64,000 nucleotides of DNA from Streptomyces fradiae (GTDB lineage Bacteria > Actinomycetota > Actinomycetes > Streptomycetales > Streptomycetaceae). Position 1 is the stretch's first letter, and every line of letters begins with the position of its first letter. Below the pieces are notes generated by a model. It saw only the letters and a program-made list of their open reading frames with translations, ran no database searches and was not told the DNA's origin. Below, in pieces: positions 33,775 to 42,635 of this stretch. The stretch spans positions 1,550,001-1,614,000 of the forward strand of contig NZ_CP065958.1 in NCBI RefSeq assembly GCF_041270065.1, written 5' to 3'. The translations under genes were made by a program, and so were the position numbers.

Positions 33775-33918
33775 GGGTGCCGCCTCTCGAAGGGGAACGG
33801 GGGGAACGGGGGGGAACGGGGAGATCGGGGGATGTCTCAGGGACGCCTCGGGGATGTGAGGTGGCCCACATGTTGCCTGCGCGTGAGGAAGCTGTCTCTC
33901 TTCCGCAACCAACGGACG

Positions 33919-33947
33919 TTGTGGTCCTTGTGGTCGCGTCCTACCTT
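33919..33947 (+). promoter_or_regulatory. Leaderless promoter of the response-regulator gene
   Basis: TTGTGG (33919-33924) and TACCTT (33942-33947) are 17 bp apart, and the -10 ends 6 nt before the GTG at 33954. No ribosome site precedes the GTG, so a leaderless transcript is likely. Confidence 0.45.
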
Positions 33948-33953
33948 GTCGGC

Positions 33954-34628
33954 GTGACGAAGGTGCTGGTGGTCGACGACGACTTCATGGTGGCCAAGCT
34001 GCACTGCCGCTATGTGTCGGCGGTGCCGGGCTTCTCCGTCGCCGGGGTCGCGCACACCGGCGCCGAGGCGCTGCGCGCGGCGCACGCGCTGCGGCCGGAT
34101 CTGCTGCTGCTCGACATCTTCCTGCCGGACATGGACGGGATCGCGGTGCTGCGCGAGCTGCGGGCGGCGGGGCTCGCGACGGACGCGCTGTTCATCACGG
34201 CGGCGCGGGACGCGGACACGATCCGCTCGGCGCTGCGCGCCGGGGCCCTGCACTATCTGATCAAGCCGTTCAACCAGGCGGCGCTGCAGGAGCAGCTGCG
34301 GCACGTGGCGGCCCTGCACGGGCGGCTCGACGACCTGGCGGAGGCTGAGGCCCGGCAGGAGGACGTCGACCGGATCTTCGGGGCCCGCCCGCGCGGCTCC
34401 CGCGAGCTGCCCAAGGGCCTCGCGGCCCCGACCGCCGATCTCGTCGACACCATTCTGCGCGCGCACCCCGAGGGCCTGTCGGCCACCGAGTGCGCGGAGG
34501 CCGGCTCGCTGTCCCGGGTGAGCGCCCGCCGCTATCTGGAGTACTTCGCCGCCACCGGCCGCGCCGAGATCTCGCTGCGTTACGGCGGTACGGGCCGGCC
34601 CGAGCGGCGCTACCGGCGGGTGGGCTGA
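33954..34628 (+). CDS. CitB/DcuR-type response regulator
   Basis: A 224-residue regulator with a receiver domain (1-120; acidic cluster DDD at 8-10, phospho-acceptor Asp54 in LLLLDIFLPDMDG, Lys in YLIKPFN) and a C-terminal DNA-binding helix-turn-helix of the CitB type (about 160-215, GLSATECAEAGSLSRVSARR). Such proteins respond to citrate or C4-dicarboxylate sensor kinases. It diverges from tctCBA, its probable target, but no CitA-type sensor kinase is encoded in this window. GTG 33954 is the start of MTKVLVVDDD; see the leaderless promoter. Confidence 0.92.
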   Translation: MTKVLVVDDDFMVAKLHCRYVSAVPGFSVAGVAHTGAEALRAAHALRPDLLLLDIFLPDMDGIAVLRELRAAGLATDALFITAARDADTIRSALRAGALHYLIKPFNQAALQEQLRHVAALHGRLDDLAEAEARQEDVDRIFGARPRGSRELPKGLAAPTADLVDTILRAHPEGLSATECAEAGSLSRVSARRYLEYFAATGRAEISLRYGGTGRPERRYRRVG

Positions 34629-34801
34629 CGCGAAGGCGAGGGCGAGAGCGAGGGCGTTGCCTGTGCCCCCGCTTAGACGCTCCTTAACGCGACCATAAGG
34701 ATCGGCCGGTGAGCCTTCCGGGGACCGGATCCGCGCTTCTCGAGGGCTAGTTTCCTTGGCAACCCCCCACACCCCCACCCTCGTGAAGGAGTTGTCCCCC
34801 C

Positions 34802-35743
34802 ATGACCTCACGCCGTACGGCCGCCGCGGCCGTCGTCTCCACCGCCGTGCTCGCCCTGTCCGGGCTCGCCGTCGCCCCCGCGTTCGCGCACGGGTCGATG
34901 ACCGATCCGGTGAGCCGGGTCGCCGGGTGTCACGCGGAGGGGCCGGAGAGCCCGAAGTCGGCGGCGTGCAAGGCGGCGGTGGCCGCGGGCGGGACGCAGG
35001 CGCTGTACGACTGGAACGGGGTGAACATCGCGAACGCGGCCGGGAAGCACCGCGAGATCATCCCGGACGGCGAGCTGTGCAGCGCCGGGAACGAGAAGTT
35101 CCAGGGGCTCGACCTGGCGCGGGCGGACTGGCCGGCGACCTCGCTGAACTCCGGGCCGCACACCTTCCGTTACAAGGGGACCGCGCCCCACCGCGGAAAG
35201 TTCGAGCTGTACGTGACGAAGGACGGGTACGACCCGTCGAAGCCGCTGAAGTGGTCGGACCTGGAGGCGGAGCCGTTCGCGACGGTCGTCGACCCGGGGA
35301 TGCAGAACGGCGACTACGTGTTCACGGGCACGATCCCGGAGAAGTCCGGACGGCACCTGATCTACTCGATCTGGCAGCGCTCCGACTCCCCCGAGGCCTT
35401 CTACGCCTGCTCGGACGTGGTGTTCGGGAAGGACGGCGCCCCCACCCGGGCTCCGGCGCCGAGCGCGCCCACGGCGGCGCCCGCCACCGGGCACGGGCAG
35501 CACGCCGGACACCCGGCCACGCCGACGACCGCGCCGGCGAGCGAAGCCCCGGCCGCCCCGACGAGCGAAGCTCCGCAGACCGCCGCACCCGCCCCCGCGC
35601 CCCAGGGCGGCTCGGGTTCCGGTGAGGAGCTGGCGGAGACCGGGGGCGGCGCCGCCACGCCGTATCTGGCGATGGGCGGCGCCGCCGTTCTGGCGGTCGG
35701 CGCGGCCGTGCTGTTCGTCACGGCGCGCCGCCGGCACGGATAG
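34802..35743 (+). CDS. AA10 lytic polysaccharide monooxygenase with LAETG wall anchor
   Basis: A 313-residue secreted protein. The signal peptide (1-29) ends so that His30 becomes the N-terminal residue (HGSMTDPVSRVAGC), the copper-brace His of AA10 enzymes; a second His follows in SGPHTFRYKG. The catalytic domain (about 30-205) should oxidatively cleave chitin or cellulose. A Pro/Ala/Thr linker leads to a sorting signal: LAETG (277-281), hydrophobic helix and ARRRHG. LAXTG is the class E sortase motif, so the enzyme is probably displayed on the wall. The ATG follows GAAGGAG. Convergent with the lipase (3 bp between stops). Confidence 0.9.
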   Translation: MTSRRTAAAAVVSTAVLALSGLAVAPAFAHGSMTDPVSRVAGCHAEGPESPKSAACKAAVAAGGTQALYDWNGVNIANAAGKHREIIPDGELCSAGNEKFQGLDLARADWPATSLNSGPHTFRYKGTAPHRGKFELYVTKDGYDPSKPLKWSDLEAEPFATVVDPGMQNGDYVFTGTIPEKSGRHLIYSIWQRSDSPEAFYACSDVVFGKDGAPTRAPAPSAPTAAPATGHGQHAGHPATPTTAPASEAPAAPTSEAPQTAAPAPAPQGGSGSGEELAETGGGAATPYLAMGGAAVLAVGAAVLFVTARRRHG

Positions 35744-35746
35744 GGG

Positions 35747-36619
35747 TCAGCTGAAGACCGAGGCGCAGGTCGTCGGGGTCGCGTGGGCCGGGTCGAGGGC
35801 GTTGTTCACCTCGTGGAAGACGATCCGGTCCACCGTGCCGATGGCCACGTGCTCGGACAGGTCGAGCGCGCACCGGTCCTGGAGCAGCACGTTGCTGACG
35901 TTCGGTCCGGACAGCCAGCCGGACTGGTACGGGGTGACGACCTCGTCGTACTTGGTGGCGATCACCGTGTACCGCACGCCGGGCACGGTGTCGCCGCCCG
36001 CGTTGAGCTTGGTCATGAACGCGGAGCCGGCGATCTGGTCGGCGAGTCCCGGGGTCGCGCTGGTCAGCAGGTCCTGGGCGCCGGGGAAGTACGGCAGCAG
36101 CTGGGTGAGGCCGCTGAGCGTGGTGCCGTGGTTGTCGGGGGCGATGCCGACGAGGGCGTTCACCTTGTCGGCGCCGCCGAGGAACTTCAGGTAGTAGCGC
36201 GGCATCATGCCGCCCTGCGAGTGCCCGACGAGGTCGGCCTCGGCGGCGCCGGTGGCGGCGAGGACCTTGTCGACGTACGCGTCGAGCTGGGCGGCGGAGG
36301 CGTCGATCGGGCCGAGTCCGTTGAAGAACGGCACTCCTGGCAGCTGCCCGTAGTCGAGCGAGAAGACGCAGTAGCCCCGGTTGACCAGATAGGGGGCGAG
36401 ACCCAGCCAGTTGTCGACGGAGTTGCCGAAGGTGCCGTGCACCAGGACGACGGGCCGGGGGTGGGCGGCGGACGGCTTGCAGGTGTAGTCGTTCCAGCCG
36501 CGGCTGGGGGCGTCGTCGGCCTGTGCGGCGGCGCCGGGGACGAGGGTGGCGGCGGCGGTCAGGAGCAGGACGGACAGCGCTCGGGCGATGTGCTTCCAGG
36601 GCGGTTTCCAGGGCAGCAT
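35747..36619 (-). CDS. Secreted alpha/beta-hydrolase lipase (lipase class 2-like)
   Basis: A 290-residue lipase with signal peptide (about 1-34, ending AAAQA). Key features are the oxyanion region VLVHGTFGNSVDNWLGLAPY, nucleophile Ser in GHSQGGM, and Asp and His toward the C-terminus (ATKYDEVVTP, SEHVAIG). It hydrolyses acylglycerols or polyester-type esters outside the cell, like the extracellular lipases of S. exfoliatus. Upstream (36705-36750) two AAGTTACG words in direct repeat may be a regulator site; no LipR-type activator is adjacent. Confidence 0.9.
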   Translation of the reverse strand: MLPWKPPWKHIARALSVLLLTAAATLVPGAAAQADDAPSRGWNDYTCKPSAAHPRPVVLVHGTFGNSVDNWLGLAPYLVNRGYCVFSLDYGQLPGVPFFNGLGPIDASAAQLDAYVDKVLAATGAAEADLVGHSQGGMMPRYYLKFLGGADKVNALVGIAPDNHGTTLSGLTQLLPYFPGAQDLLTSATPGLADQIAGSAFMTKLNAGGDTVPGVRYTVIATKYDEVVTPYQSGWLSGPNVSNVLLQDRCALDLSEHVAIGTVDRIVFHEVNNALDPAHATPTTCASVFS

Positions 36620-36790
36620 CGGGCGATCTCCTTGCGGCTCAAGGGGAATGAGGGAGTGCTACGCCCTGCGGTCCGGACCACAAGTGGGGATGTGCGCTTT
36701 CCGCCAAGTTACGGATGGGTAGCCCCGGTGGGAAGTTACGCGTCGGTAAAAAGTCCCGTGTCGCCTACACCCTCGTGCTTGCGCCACCAC

Positions 36791-36817
36791 GCTCACGCGG
36801 TCGGCTCACGCGGTCGG
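36791..36817. repeat. 13-bp tandem repeat
   Basis: CTCACGCGGTCGG occurs twice in tandem (36792-36804 and 36805-36817), with a third partial copy running into the 3' end of the imuB-like gene. It lies between the lipase promoter and that gene's stop codon; no function is apparent. Confidence 0.6.
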
Positions 36818-36819
36818 GC

Positions 36820-37779
36820 TCACGCCGCCAGCGAGCCCGGCAGCACCGCCCTCGGCCCGTACTTCGCGCGGGCCCGGTCCGCCACCGCCTCGATGCGACG
36901 GGCCTTGTCGTCGGCCGGGTCGAAGGTGAGCTGATGGGCGGCGGACTCGGCCGGTGCCAGGCCCTCGGCGCGCAGGGCGATGCCCCGGACCCGGGCGCGC
37001 TGGAGGCCGAAGGAGGCGTGGATCGCGTACGCGAGCGTGCTGAGCTCCGTCGAGTGGGCGGTGGGTTCGCGCAGGGCGCGGGTGCGGGTCGTCGTGGTGC
37101 GGTCGGCGTAGCGGACGGTCACCGTCAGGGAGCGGCACACCTGGCGCTCGGTGCGCATCCGGGCGCCCAGTTCCTCGGTGAGCGAGAGCAGCGCCCTGCG
37201 CTGCTCGACGGGGTCCAGCTCGTCGTACGGGAAGGTCCGTTCGGCGGCCATCGAGCGGGAGACCTCGCCGGGGACGACGGGGGTGCGGTCGATGCCGCGG
37301 GCCCGTTCCCACAGCTCGCGGCCGGCCTTGGCGCCGATGAGCCGCTGGAGCACGGCGAGCGGTGCGTCGGCGACCCGGCCGGCGGAGTCCAGGCCGTAGC
37401 CGCAGAGGGTACGGGCGGTGGCGCGGCCGACGCCGTCGAGGGCGGCCACCGGCCGGTCGCGCAGGAAGTCCGCCGGGTCCTCGACGACCAGGGTGGCGCC
37501 GGGCCGGGCCGCGCGGGCGGCCATCCGGGCCAGCATCGGGTTGGGACCCGCGCCGATGACGCAGTCGACGCCGTACAGGGCGAGTGCTCTGACCCGGATC
37601 ACCGAGCCGAGTTCGGCCGCGGTCCAGCCGAAGTAGCGCAGTGCGCCTCGCACGTCGGCGAGCGCCCCGTCGGGCGGGGTCGCCTCGACGAGCGGGGTGA
37701 ACTCGCCGAGCAGGTCGAGCAGTCGGGGGAGCATCACCTCCCCGGCCGTCTCCAGGCGGAACCGTACGCAGAGGATCAT
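36820..37779 (-). CDS. Y-family DNA polymerase-like protein, ImuB-type (probably non-catalytic)
   Basis: A 319-residue Y-family protein with palm/fingers remnants, the helix-hairpin-helix ALDGVGRATARTLCGYGLDS and a little-finger domain (about 195-290). The catalytic acids are missing: the usual DMDAFF motif I is MILCVRFRLE, and the SxDE motif is DGALADVRG, as in ImuB adaptors that recruit DnaE2 rather than copy DNA. The ATG overlaps the dnaE2 stop (ATGA), so the two are coupled and SOS-controlled together. Databases may call relatives DNA polymerase IV/DinP. I see no clear beta-clamp motif at the end. Confidence 0.82.
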   Translation of the reverse strand: MILCVRFRLETAGEVMLPRLLDLLGEFTPLVEATPPDGALADVRGALRYFGWTAAELGSVIRVRALALYGVDCVIGAGPNPMLARMAARAARPGATLVVEDPADFLRDRPVAALDGVGRATARTLCGYGLDSAGRVADAPLAVLQRLIGAKAGRELWERARGIDRTPVVPGEVSRSMAAERTFPYDELDPVEQRRALLSLTEELGARMRTERQVCRSLTVTVRYADRTTTTRTRALREPTAHSTELSTLAYAIHASFGLQRARVRGIALRAEGLAPAESAAHQLTFDPADDKARRIEAVADRARAKYGPRAVLPGSLAA

Positions 37780-40700
37780 CCGGCGCTCCCGGGGCTGCTG
37801 TGCCACAGCTTCCGCGACGGTGTCGCGGCGCCTTCCCCGGCCGGCTGGAGGTCGGCCCAGGGGTTCATCGTGTAGCCGGTGGACAGGGTGATCCGGCGGC
37901 CGCCTCCGACACCGTCGGCGTCGCCATCGCCCCTGCCATCGGCGTCGCTCTCCGCGGGAACGGGCTCCTCCGAGAGCCGCTCCCCCACCGCCGCCAGGCC
38001 GCCGCTCTCCCGCAGTTCGGCCAGCTCGGCCAGGTTCCAGGCGGCGGCGCCGACCACGCTGAGGCTGCGCGGTCCGCGCCGCTGCACCACGCCCCGGACG
38101 AGCAGCAGCCAGGAGTGGAAGACGGTGTGGGCGCAGCGTTCGTGGGAGTCGTCGAAGAAGGCGAGGTCGACCAGGCCGGTGCCGTCGTCGAGGGTGGTGA
38201 AGATGACCCGCTTGCCGGAGCGGATGGGCGGGGTCTGGGTGGCCGCCTTGGCGCCGGCGACCAGGACGGTCTGGCCGTGCCGGGCGGAGCGCAGCCGTTC
38301 GGCGGAGACCACGCCGAGTTCGCGCAGGAAGGCCTGGTGGTCGCCCATGAGGTGGCGGGAGGCGTCCATGCCGAGGATGCCGAGTTCGGCGCTGAGCCGT
38401 TCGGTCTCGTCGAGGTCGGGCAGGCCGACGGGGGCGGTCTTCCGGCCCTGGGCGAGCGGGAGTTGTCCGCCGTAGGAGGCGGCGCCGCGCTGGGTCCGGT
38501 GCAGTTCGGTGAGGTGGAGCAGCAGGTCGCGGCGGTTGGCGCCGAAGGCGTCGAGGGCGCCGACCTGGGCGAGGCGTTCGGCGACGGGTTTGCGGGGGCG
38601 GGCCCGTTCCCAGAAGTCGAGCAGGGAGGCGTAGGGCTGTCCGGTCTCGATGCGGGCGCTCTCGGCCTCGCTGATGCCGTGGACGTCGGCGAGCCCGAGC
38701 CGCAGGCCCCAGCGCTCCGCACCGGCACCGGCACCGCCGCCGGACACCAGTTCGATACGGTGGGCGGCCGCCGACCGGTTCACGTCGAGCGGCAGCACCG
38801 GCACCCCGCGCCGCCGGGCGTCCGCGAGCAGCAGCCGCTTGGGGTACATGCCGGGGTCGTGGGTGAGCAGCCCGGCGTAGAAGGCGGCCGGGTGGTGCGC
38901 CTTGAGCCAGGCCGACTGGTAGGTGGGCACGGCGAAGGCCACCGCGTGCGCCTTGCAGAAGCCGTACGAGCCGAAGGCCTCGACGATCTCCCAGGTGCGG
39001 GCGACGACCTCGTCCGCGTACCCCTGCCGCCGCGCCCGCTCGGCGAACCAGGTCCTGATCCGGCCCTGCGACTCGGGGTGGGAGAGTCCGCGGCGCACCT
39101 GGTCGGCCTCGTCGCGGCCGCAGCCGGTCATGATGCTCACGATCTTGATGATCTGTTCGTGGAAGACGACGACGCCGTAGGTCTCCCGCAGCGCGTCCGC
39201 CAGGTCGGGGTGCGGGTAGCGGACCGGGGCGCGGCCGTGCCGGGCCTCGATGAAGGGGCGGACCATGTCGGCGGCGACCGGTCCTGGGCGGAAGAGCGAG
39301 ATGTCGACGACGAGGTCGTGGAAGTTCTCGGGCTGGAGCCGGCCGACCAGGTCGCGCTGGCCCGGGGACTCGATCTGGAAGCAGCCGAGGGTCTCGGTGG
39401 AGCGGATGAGCCGGTACGTGTCGGGGTCGCCGGGCGGGATGGCGTCGACGTCCGGCCGGGTGCCGGTGGCGCGCTCGACCTCGGCGACGGCGTGCGCCAT
39501 CGCGGACTGCATCCGCACGCCGAGGACGTCGAGCTTGAGCAGTCCGAGGTCCTCCACGTCCTCCTTGTCGAACTGTGCCATGGGCATCGGGGAGGGCCCC
39601 GGGCCGCCGGGGCCCGCGGGGATCTCCCCGGCGGTGGGGACGACGGGGGTACGGGCGAGCAGCGAGGCGTCCGAGAGGAGCACCCCGCACGGGTGCATGG
39701 CGATGCCGCGAGGCAGCGCGTCGAGCGCCTCGACCAGTTCCCAGAACCGCCCGTGGCCCGCGGTCCGCTCCAACTCCCCTTTGAGGTCGCGCAGTTCGGG
39801 CAGCTCGTCGAGGGCGGCGCGGGCGTCCCTGGCGCGGATGTGCGGGAAGGCCTTGGCGATCCGGTCGATCTCGGCCGGGTCCATGGACAGGGCGGCGCCC
39901 ACGTCCCGTACCGCGTGGCGGACCCGGTAGGTCTCGGGCATGGCGACGGCGGCGACCCGCTCGGCGCCGAAGCGGTCGAGGATCGTCCGGTAGACCTCGA
40001 GGCGGCGGGCGGACTCCACGTCGATGTCGATGTCGGGCAGCGCGGTGCGGCGCTTGGACAGGAAGCGCTCCATCAGCAGGCCGTGCTCGACCGGGTCGGC
40101 GTGGGCGATGCCGAGGAGGTGGTTGACAAGCGAGCCGGCGCCGGAGCCGCGGGCGGCCACCCGGATGCCCAGGCCGCGCACGTCGTCGACGACCTGGGCG
40201 ACCGTCAGGAAGTAGGTGGCGAAGCCGTGGTGGGCGATGACGTCGAGCTCGCGGTGCATCCGGTCCCAGTAGTCACGCCGTTTCTCGTACCCCTTGCGGA
40301 CCATGCCGGCGGCGGCCCGGGAGGCGAGCACCCGCTGGGCGGTGCGGTGCGCGGCGCCGACCAGGTACGGCTCCGGGAAGTGCGCCGAGCCCATGCCGAG
40401 GTCGTCCTCGGGGTCGACCAGGCAGGCCGCGGCGACGCCCTCGGTGTGCTCCAGGAGCCGGTGGGCGGTGTCCCGGCGGAAGCCGGCGGCCTCCACCACC
40501 CGCTCGGCGACGCCCAGCATGGCGCCGGCGTCCTTGAGCCAGGCCTCGCCGCTGTCGAGCCCGGCCCGGGGGTCGACGGGCACCAGGCGGCGGGCGGCGT
40601 CGAGCACGTCGGCGACCGGGCCCTGGCCGGGGTCGGCGTACCGCACCTCGTTGCCGAGCACCGGCCGCACGCCCTGCTCGGCGGCGAAGCCGAGGGTGCG

Positions 40701-41363
40701 GGCGGCGAGCCGCAGCGAGCCGGGTCCGGTGCCCGTGCGCCCGTGGTGCACGACCTCCAGGCACAGGGCGTCGCCGTACCGCTCGCGCCAGGGGGCGAGG
40801 AGCCGCGCGGCCCGGTCGGGCCGGCCGGCGGCGAGGGCGCGCCCGACGTCGGAGCCGGGGCCGAGCAGGACGAAGAGCTCGTCGCCGGCGCCCGTCCCGT
40901 GGTTCGCGGACCGGGGCAGCAGGGGCTGCCCCTCCCCCGCGTGGGCGTGGGCGGCGCTGACCAGCGCGCAGAGCTCGGCCCAGCCCGTACGGGACCGGGC
41001 GAGGAAGACGGCGCGGGGCGCGGACTCGTCGACGAAGGCGCCGCCGCGCACGGGCACCCGCCGGGCGGAGCTGACCCCGCCGATGCCGGCCCCGCCGCCG
41101 GCCGCCCGGTCCCCGGGCCGGGCGTCGTGCGGGACCGGGGCGAGGAAGGGCTCGCAGCCGAGGTCGACGCCGAAGAGCGGGCGGATCCCGGCCTGCTCGC
41201 AGGCCTTGGCGAAGCGGACCGTGCCCGCGACGGTGTCGCGGTCGGTCAGGGCGAGGGCGTCCATGCCGCGCTCGGCGGCGCGCTCGGCGAGGCGGGCGGG
41301 GTGGGAGGCGCCGTAGCGCAGGGAGAAGCCCGACGCGGTGTGCAGATGTGTGAACCCCGGCAT
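37776..41363 (-). CDS. dnaE2: Error-prone DNA polymerase III alpha subunit DnaE2
   Basis: A 1195-residue C-family polymerase of the DnaE2 group. It has a PHP domain (1-280; THLHTASGFSLRYGASHPAR, ALALTDRDTVAG), polymerase core (AARGSGAGSLVNHLLGIAHA, catalytic Asp in LPDIDIDVES), helix-hairpin-helix region and OB fold (about 1000-1100), and is acidic at the tail. DnaE2 makes mutagenic translesion synthesis after DNA damage, normally with ImuB. ATG 41363 follows GGGAGGTGGG. A LexA-type box at 41434-41449 overlaps its promoter. It is translationally coupled to the imuB-like gene. Confidence 0.95.
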   Translation of the reverse strand: MPGFTHLHTASGFSLRYGASHPARLAERAAERGMDALALTDRDTVAGTVRFAKACEQAGIRPLFGVDLGCEPFLAPVPHDARPGDRAAGGGAGIGGVSSARRVPVRGGAFVDESAPRAVFLARSRTGWAELCALVSAAHAHAGEGQPLLPRSANHGTGAGDELFVLLGPGSDVGRALAAGRPDRAARLLAPWRERYGDALCLEVVHHGRTGTGPGSLRLAARTLGFAAEQGVRPVLGNEVRYADPGQGPVADVLDAARRLVPVDPRAGLDSGEAWLKDAGAMLGVAERVVEAAGFRRDTAHRLLEHTEGVAAACLVDPEDDLGMGSAHFPEPYLVGAAHRTAQRVLASRAAAGMVRKGYEKRRDYWDRMHRELDVIAHHGFATYFLTVAQVVDDVRGLGIRVAARGSGAGSLVNHLLGIAHADPVEHGLLMERFLSKRRTALPDIDIDVESARRLEVYRTILDRFGAERVAAVAMPETYRVRHAVRDVGAALSMDPAEIDRIAKAFPHIRARDARAALDELPELRDLKGELERTAGHGRFWELVEALDALPRGIAMHPCGVLLSDASLLARTPVVPTAGEIPAGPGGPGPSPMPMAQFDKEDVEDLGLLKLDVLGVRMQSAMAHAVAEVERATGTRPDVDAIPPGDPDTYRLIRSTETLGCFQIESPGQRDLVGRLQPENFHDLVVDISLFRPGPVAADMVRPFIEARHGRAPVRYPHPDLADALRETYGVVVFHEQIIKIVSIMTGCGRDEADQVRRGLSHPESQGRIRTWFAERARRQGYADEVVARTWEIVEAFGSYGFCKAHAVAFAVPTYQSAWLKAHHPAAFYAGLLTHDPGMYPKRLLLADARRRGVPVLPLDVNRSAAAHRIELVSGGGAGAGAERWGLRLGLADVHGISEAESARIETGQPYASLLDFWERARPRKPVAERLAQVGALDAFGANRRDLLLHLTELHRTQRGAASYGGQLPLAQGRKTAPVGLPDLDETERLSAELGILGMDASRHLMGDHQAFLRELGVVSAERLRSARHGQTVLVAGAKAATQTPPIRSGKRVIFTTLDDGTGLVDLAFFDDSHERCAHTVFHSWLLLVRGVVQRRGPRSLSVVGAAAWNLAELAELRESGGLAAVGERLSEEPVPAESDADGRGDGDADGVGGGRRITLSTGYTMNPWADLQPAGEGAATPSRKLWHSSPGSAG

Positions 41364-41419
41364 GCGCCGTCCCACCTCCCACAGCAAAATCGTACGTACG
41401 TTCCCACCCCCTCATCCCC

Positions 41420-41425
41420 ACCCTA
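41420..41425 (-). promoter_or_regulatory. -10 box of the dnaE2 promoter
   Basis: Read on the minus strand it is TAGGGT. A -35 at normal spacing would fall inside the SOS box at 41434-41449, so bound LexA would block RNA polymerase. Confidence 0.45.
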
Positions 41426-41433
41426 GCTCATTT

Positions 41434-41449
41434 TCGAACGCGCGTACGA
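41434..41449. promoter_or_regulatory. LexA SOS box
   Basis: TCGAACGCGCGTACGA differs at one position from the actinobacterial consensus TCGAAC-N4-GTTCGA. It lies 71 bp upstream of dnaE2 and 93 bp upstream of the divergent membrane-protein gene, so LexA could control one or both. Confidence 0.8.
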
Positions 41450-41541
41450 TAACCGGGGCGGGCCTCCCCGCCCGCTCCGCCCGTCATCCGTTCGGACGTC
41501 TCCCACCTGCGGAAACACCGGCACCACCCGAGCGTGGGGGC

Positions 41542-42573
41542 ATGAGTCTCGTCGACGAACTGAAGAGCGCCGTCACTCCCCGAGCAGCCCTGCTGGTCGT
41601 CGGCGTCTTCGCCCTCCAGCTGCTGTTCATCGCCTCGTACGTGGGGGCCCTGCACCACCCGAAGCCGACGGACGTGCCCTTCGGCGTGGTCGCACCCCAG
41701 CAGGTCTCCACCGTCCTCATGGAGCGTCTGGAGAAGCTGCCCGGCGACCCGCTCGACCCGCGGACGGTCACCGACGCGGCCGAGGCCCGGGACCAGATCA
41801 TCAACCGGGACATCGACGGGGCCCTGATCGTCGACCCGCGGGGCCGCACCGACACCCTGCTCGTCGCCTCCGGCGGCGGCACGGTGCTCTCCGCCGCCCT
41901 GGAGAAGACGTTCACCCAGGTGGAGGCGGCCAACCGGCGCACGATCCGCACCGTCGACGTGGCCCCGGCCTCCCCGCAGGACTTCGACGGGCTCTCCGCC
42001 TTCTATCTGGTGGTCGGCTGGTGCGTCGGCGGCTACATCTGCGCCGCGATCCTGGCGATCAGCGCCGGCTCCCGCCCCGCGAACCCGCACCGGGCGATCA
42101 TCCGGCTCGGGGCGCTCGCGCTCTACGCGATCCTCGGCGGCCTGGGCGGCGCGATCATCGTCGGCCCGATCCTGGGCGCGCTCCCCGGCAGCGTGGCCGC
42201 GCTGTGGGGCCTGGGCGCCCTGGTGGTCTTCGCGGTCGGCGCCGCGACCCTCGCCCTCCAGTCCGTCTTCGGGATCGTCGGCATCGGCCTGGCGATCCTG
42301 CTGATCGTCGTCGCGGGCAACCCCAGCGCGGGCGGCGCCTTCCCGCTGCCGATGCTGCCGCCGTTCTGGAAGGCGATCGGCCCGGCCCTGCCCCCGGGCG
42401 CGGGCACCTGGGCGGCGCGCTCGATCGCGTACTTCAAGGGCAACGACATGACCGCGTCGATGCTGGTGCTCTCCGCCTGGGCGGTCGTCGGCTCGGCCGT
42501 CACCCTGGCGATGTCCGCGCTGAAGCGGCAGCCGGCGGCGGAGCCGACCGCCGGAGCACCCTCGGGCGCGTAG
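41542..42573 (+). CDS. ABC-2/DUF3533-like membrane protein
   Basis: A 343-residue membrane protein. It has an N-terminal helix (about 16-36), an extracytoplasmic domain of about 120 residues, then five to six helices (about 155-330), the YhgE/Pip-like and DUF3533 layout. The external piece VPFGVVAPQQVSTVLMERLE and DIDGALIVDPRGRTDTLLVA matches that group. Relatives are linked to secretion or lipid/drug export, but the role is unproven. It diverges from dnaE2, with the SOS box between them. The ATG at 41542 follows a GTGGGGG stretch. Ends at a shared terminator. Confidence 0.72.
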   Translation: MSLVDELKSAVTPRAALLVVGVFALQLLFIASYVGALHHPKPTDVPFGVVAPQQVSTVLMERLEKLPGDPLDPRTVTDAAEARDQIINRDIDGALIVDPRGRTDTLLVASGGGTVLSAALEKTFTQVEAANRRTIRTVDVAPASPQDFDGLSAFYLVVGWCVGGYICAAILAISAGSRPANPHRAIIRLGALALYAILGGLGGAIIVGPILGALPGSVAALWGLGALVVFAVGAATLALQSVFGIVGIGLAILLIVVAGNPSAGGAFPLPMLPPFWKAIGPALPPGAGTWAARSIAYFKGNDMTASMLVLSAWAVVGSAVTLAMSALKRQPAAEPTAGAPSGA

Positions 42574-42589
42574 GCCCCCGGGCACGGGA

Positions 42590-42617
42590 GTGCCCCCGGC
42601 GCGTCCGCCGGGGGCAC
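42590..42617. terminator. Bidirectional terminator
   Basis: GTGCCCCCGGC (42590-42600) and GCCGGGGGCAC (42607-42617) make a perfect 11-bp stem with a 6-nt loop between the convergent membrane-protein and protease genes. Confidence 0.75.
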
Positions 42618-42635
42618 TCACACACAGGCCTGGGA

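Noticed and set aside
36820..37779. Active DNA polymerase IV
   Set aside because: The N-terminal DMDxFF and SxDE acids are absent, so an ImuB-type adaptor is more likely.
37800..41426. A 1208-codon open frame antisense to dnaE2
   Set aside because: The Gly/Val/Asp-rich translation shows no domain, and the opposite strand is a full-length DnaE2.
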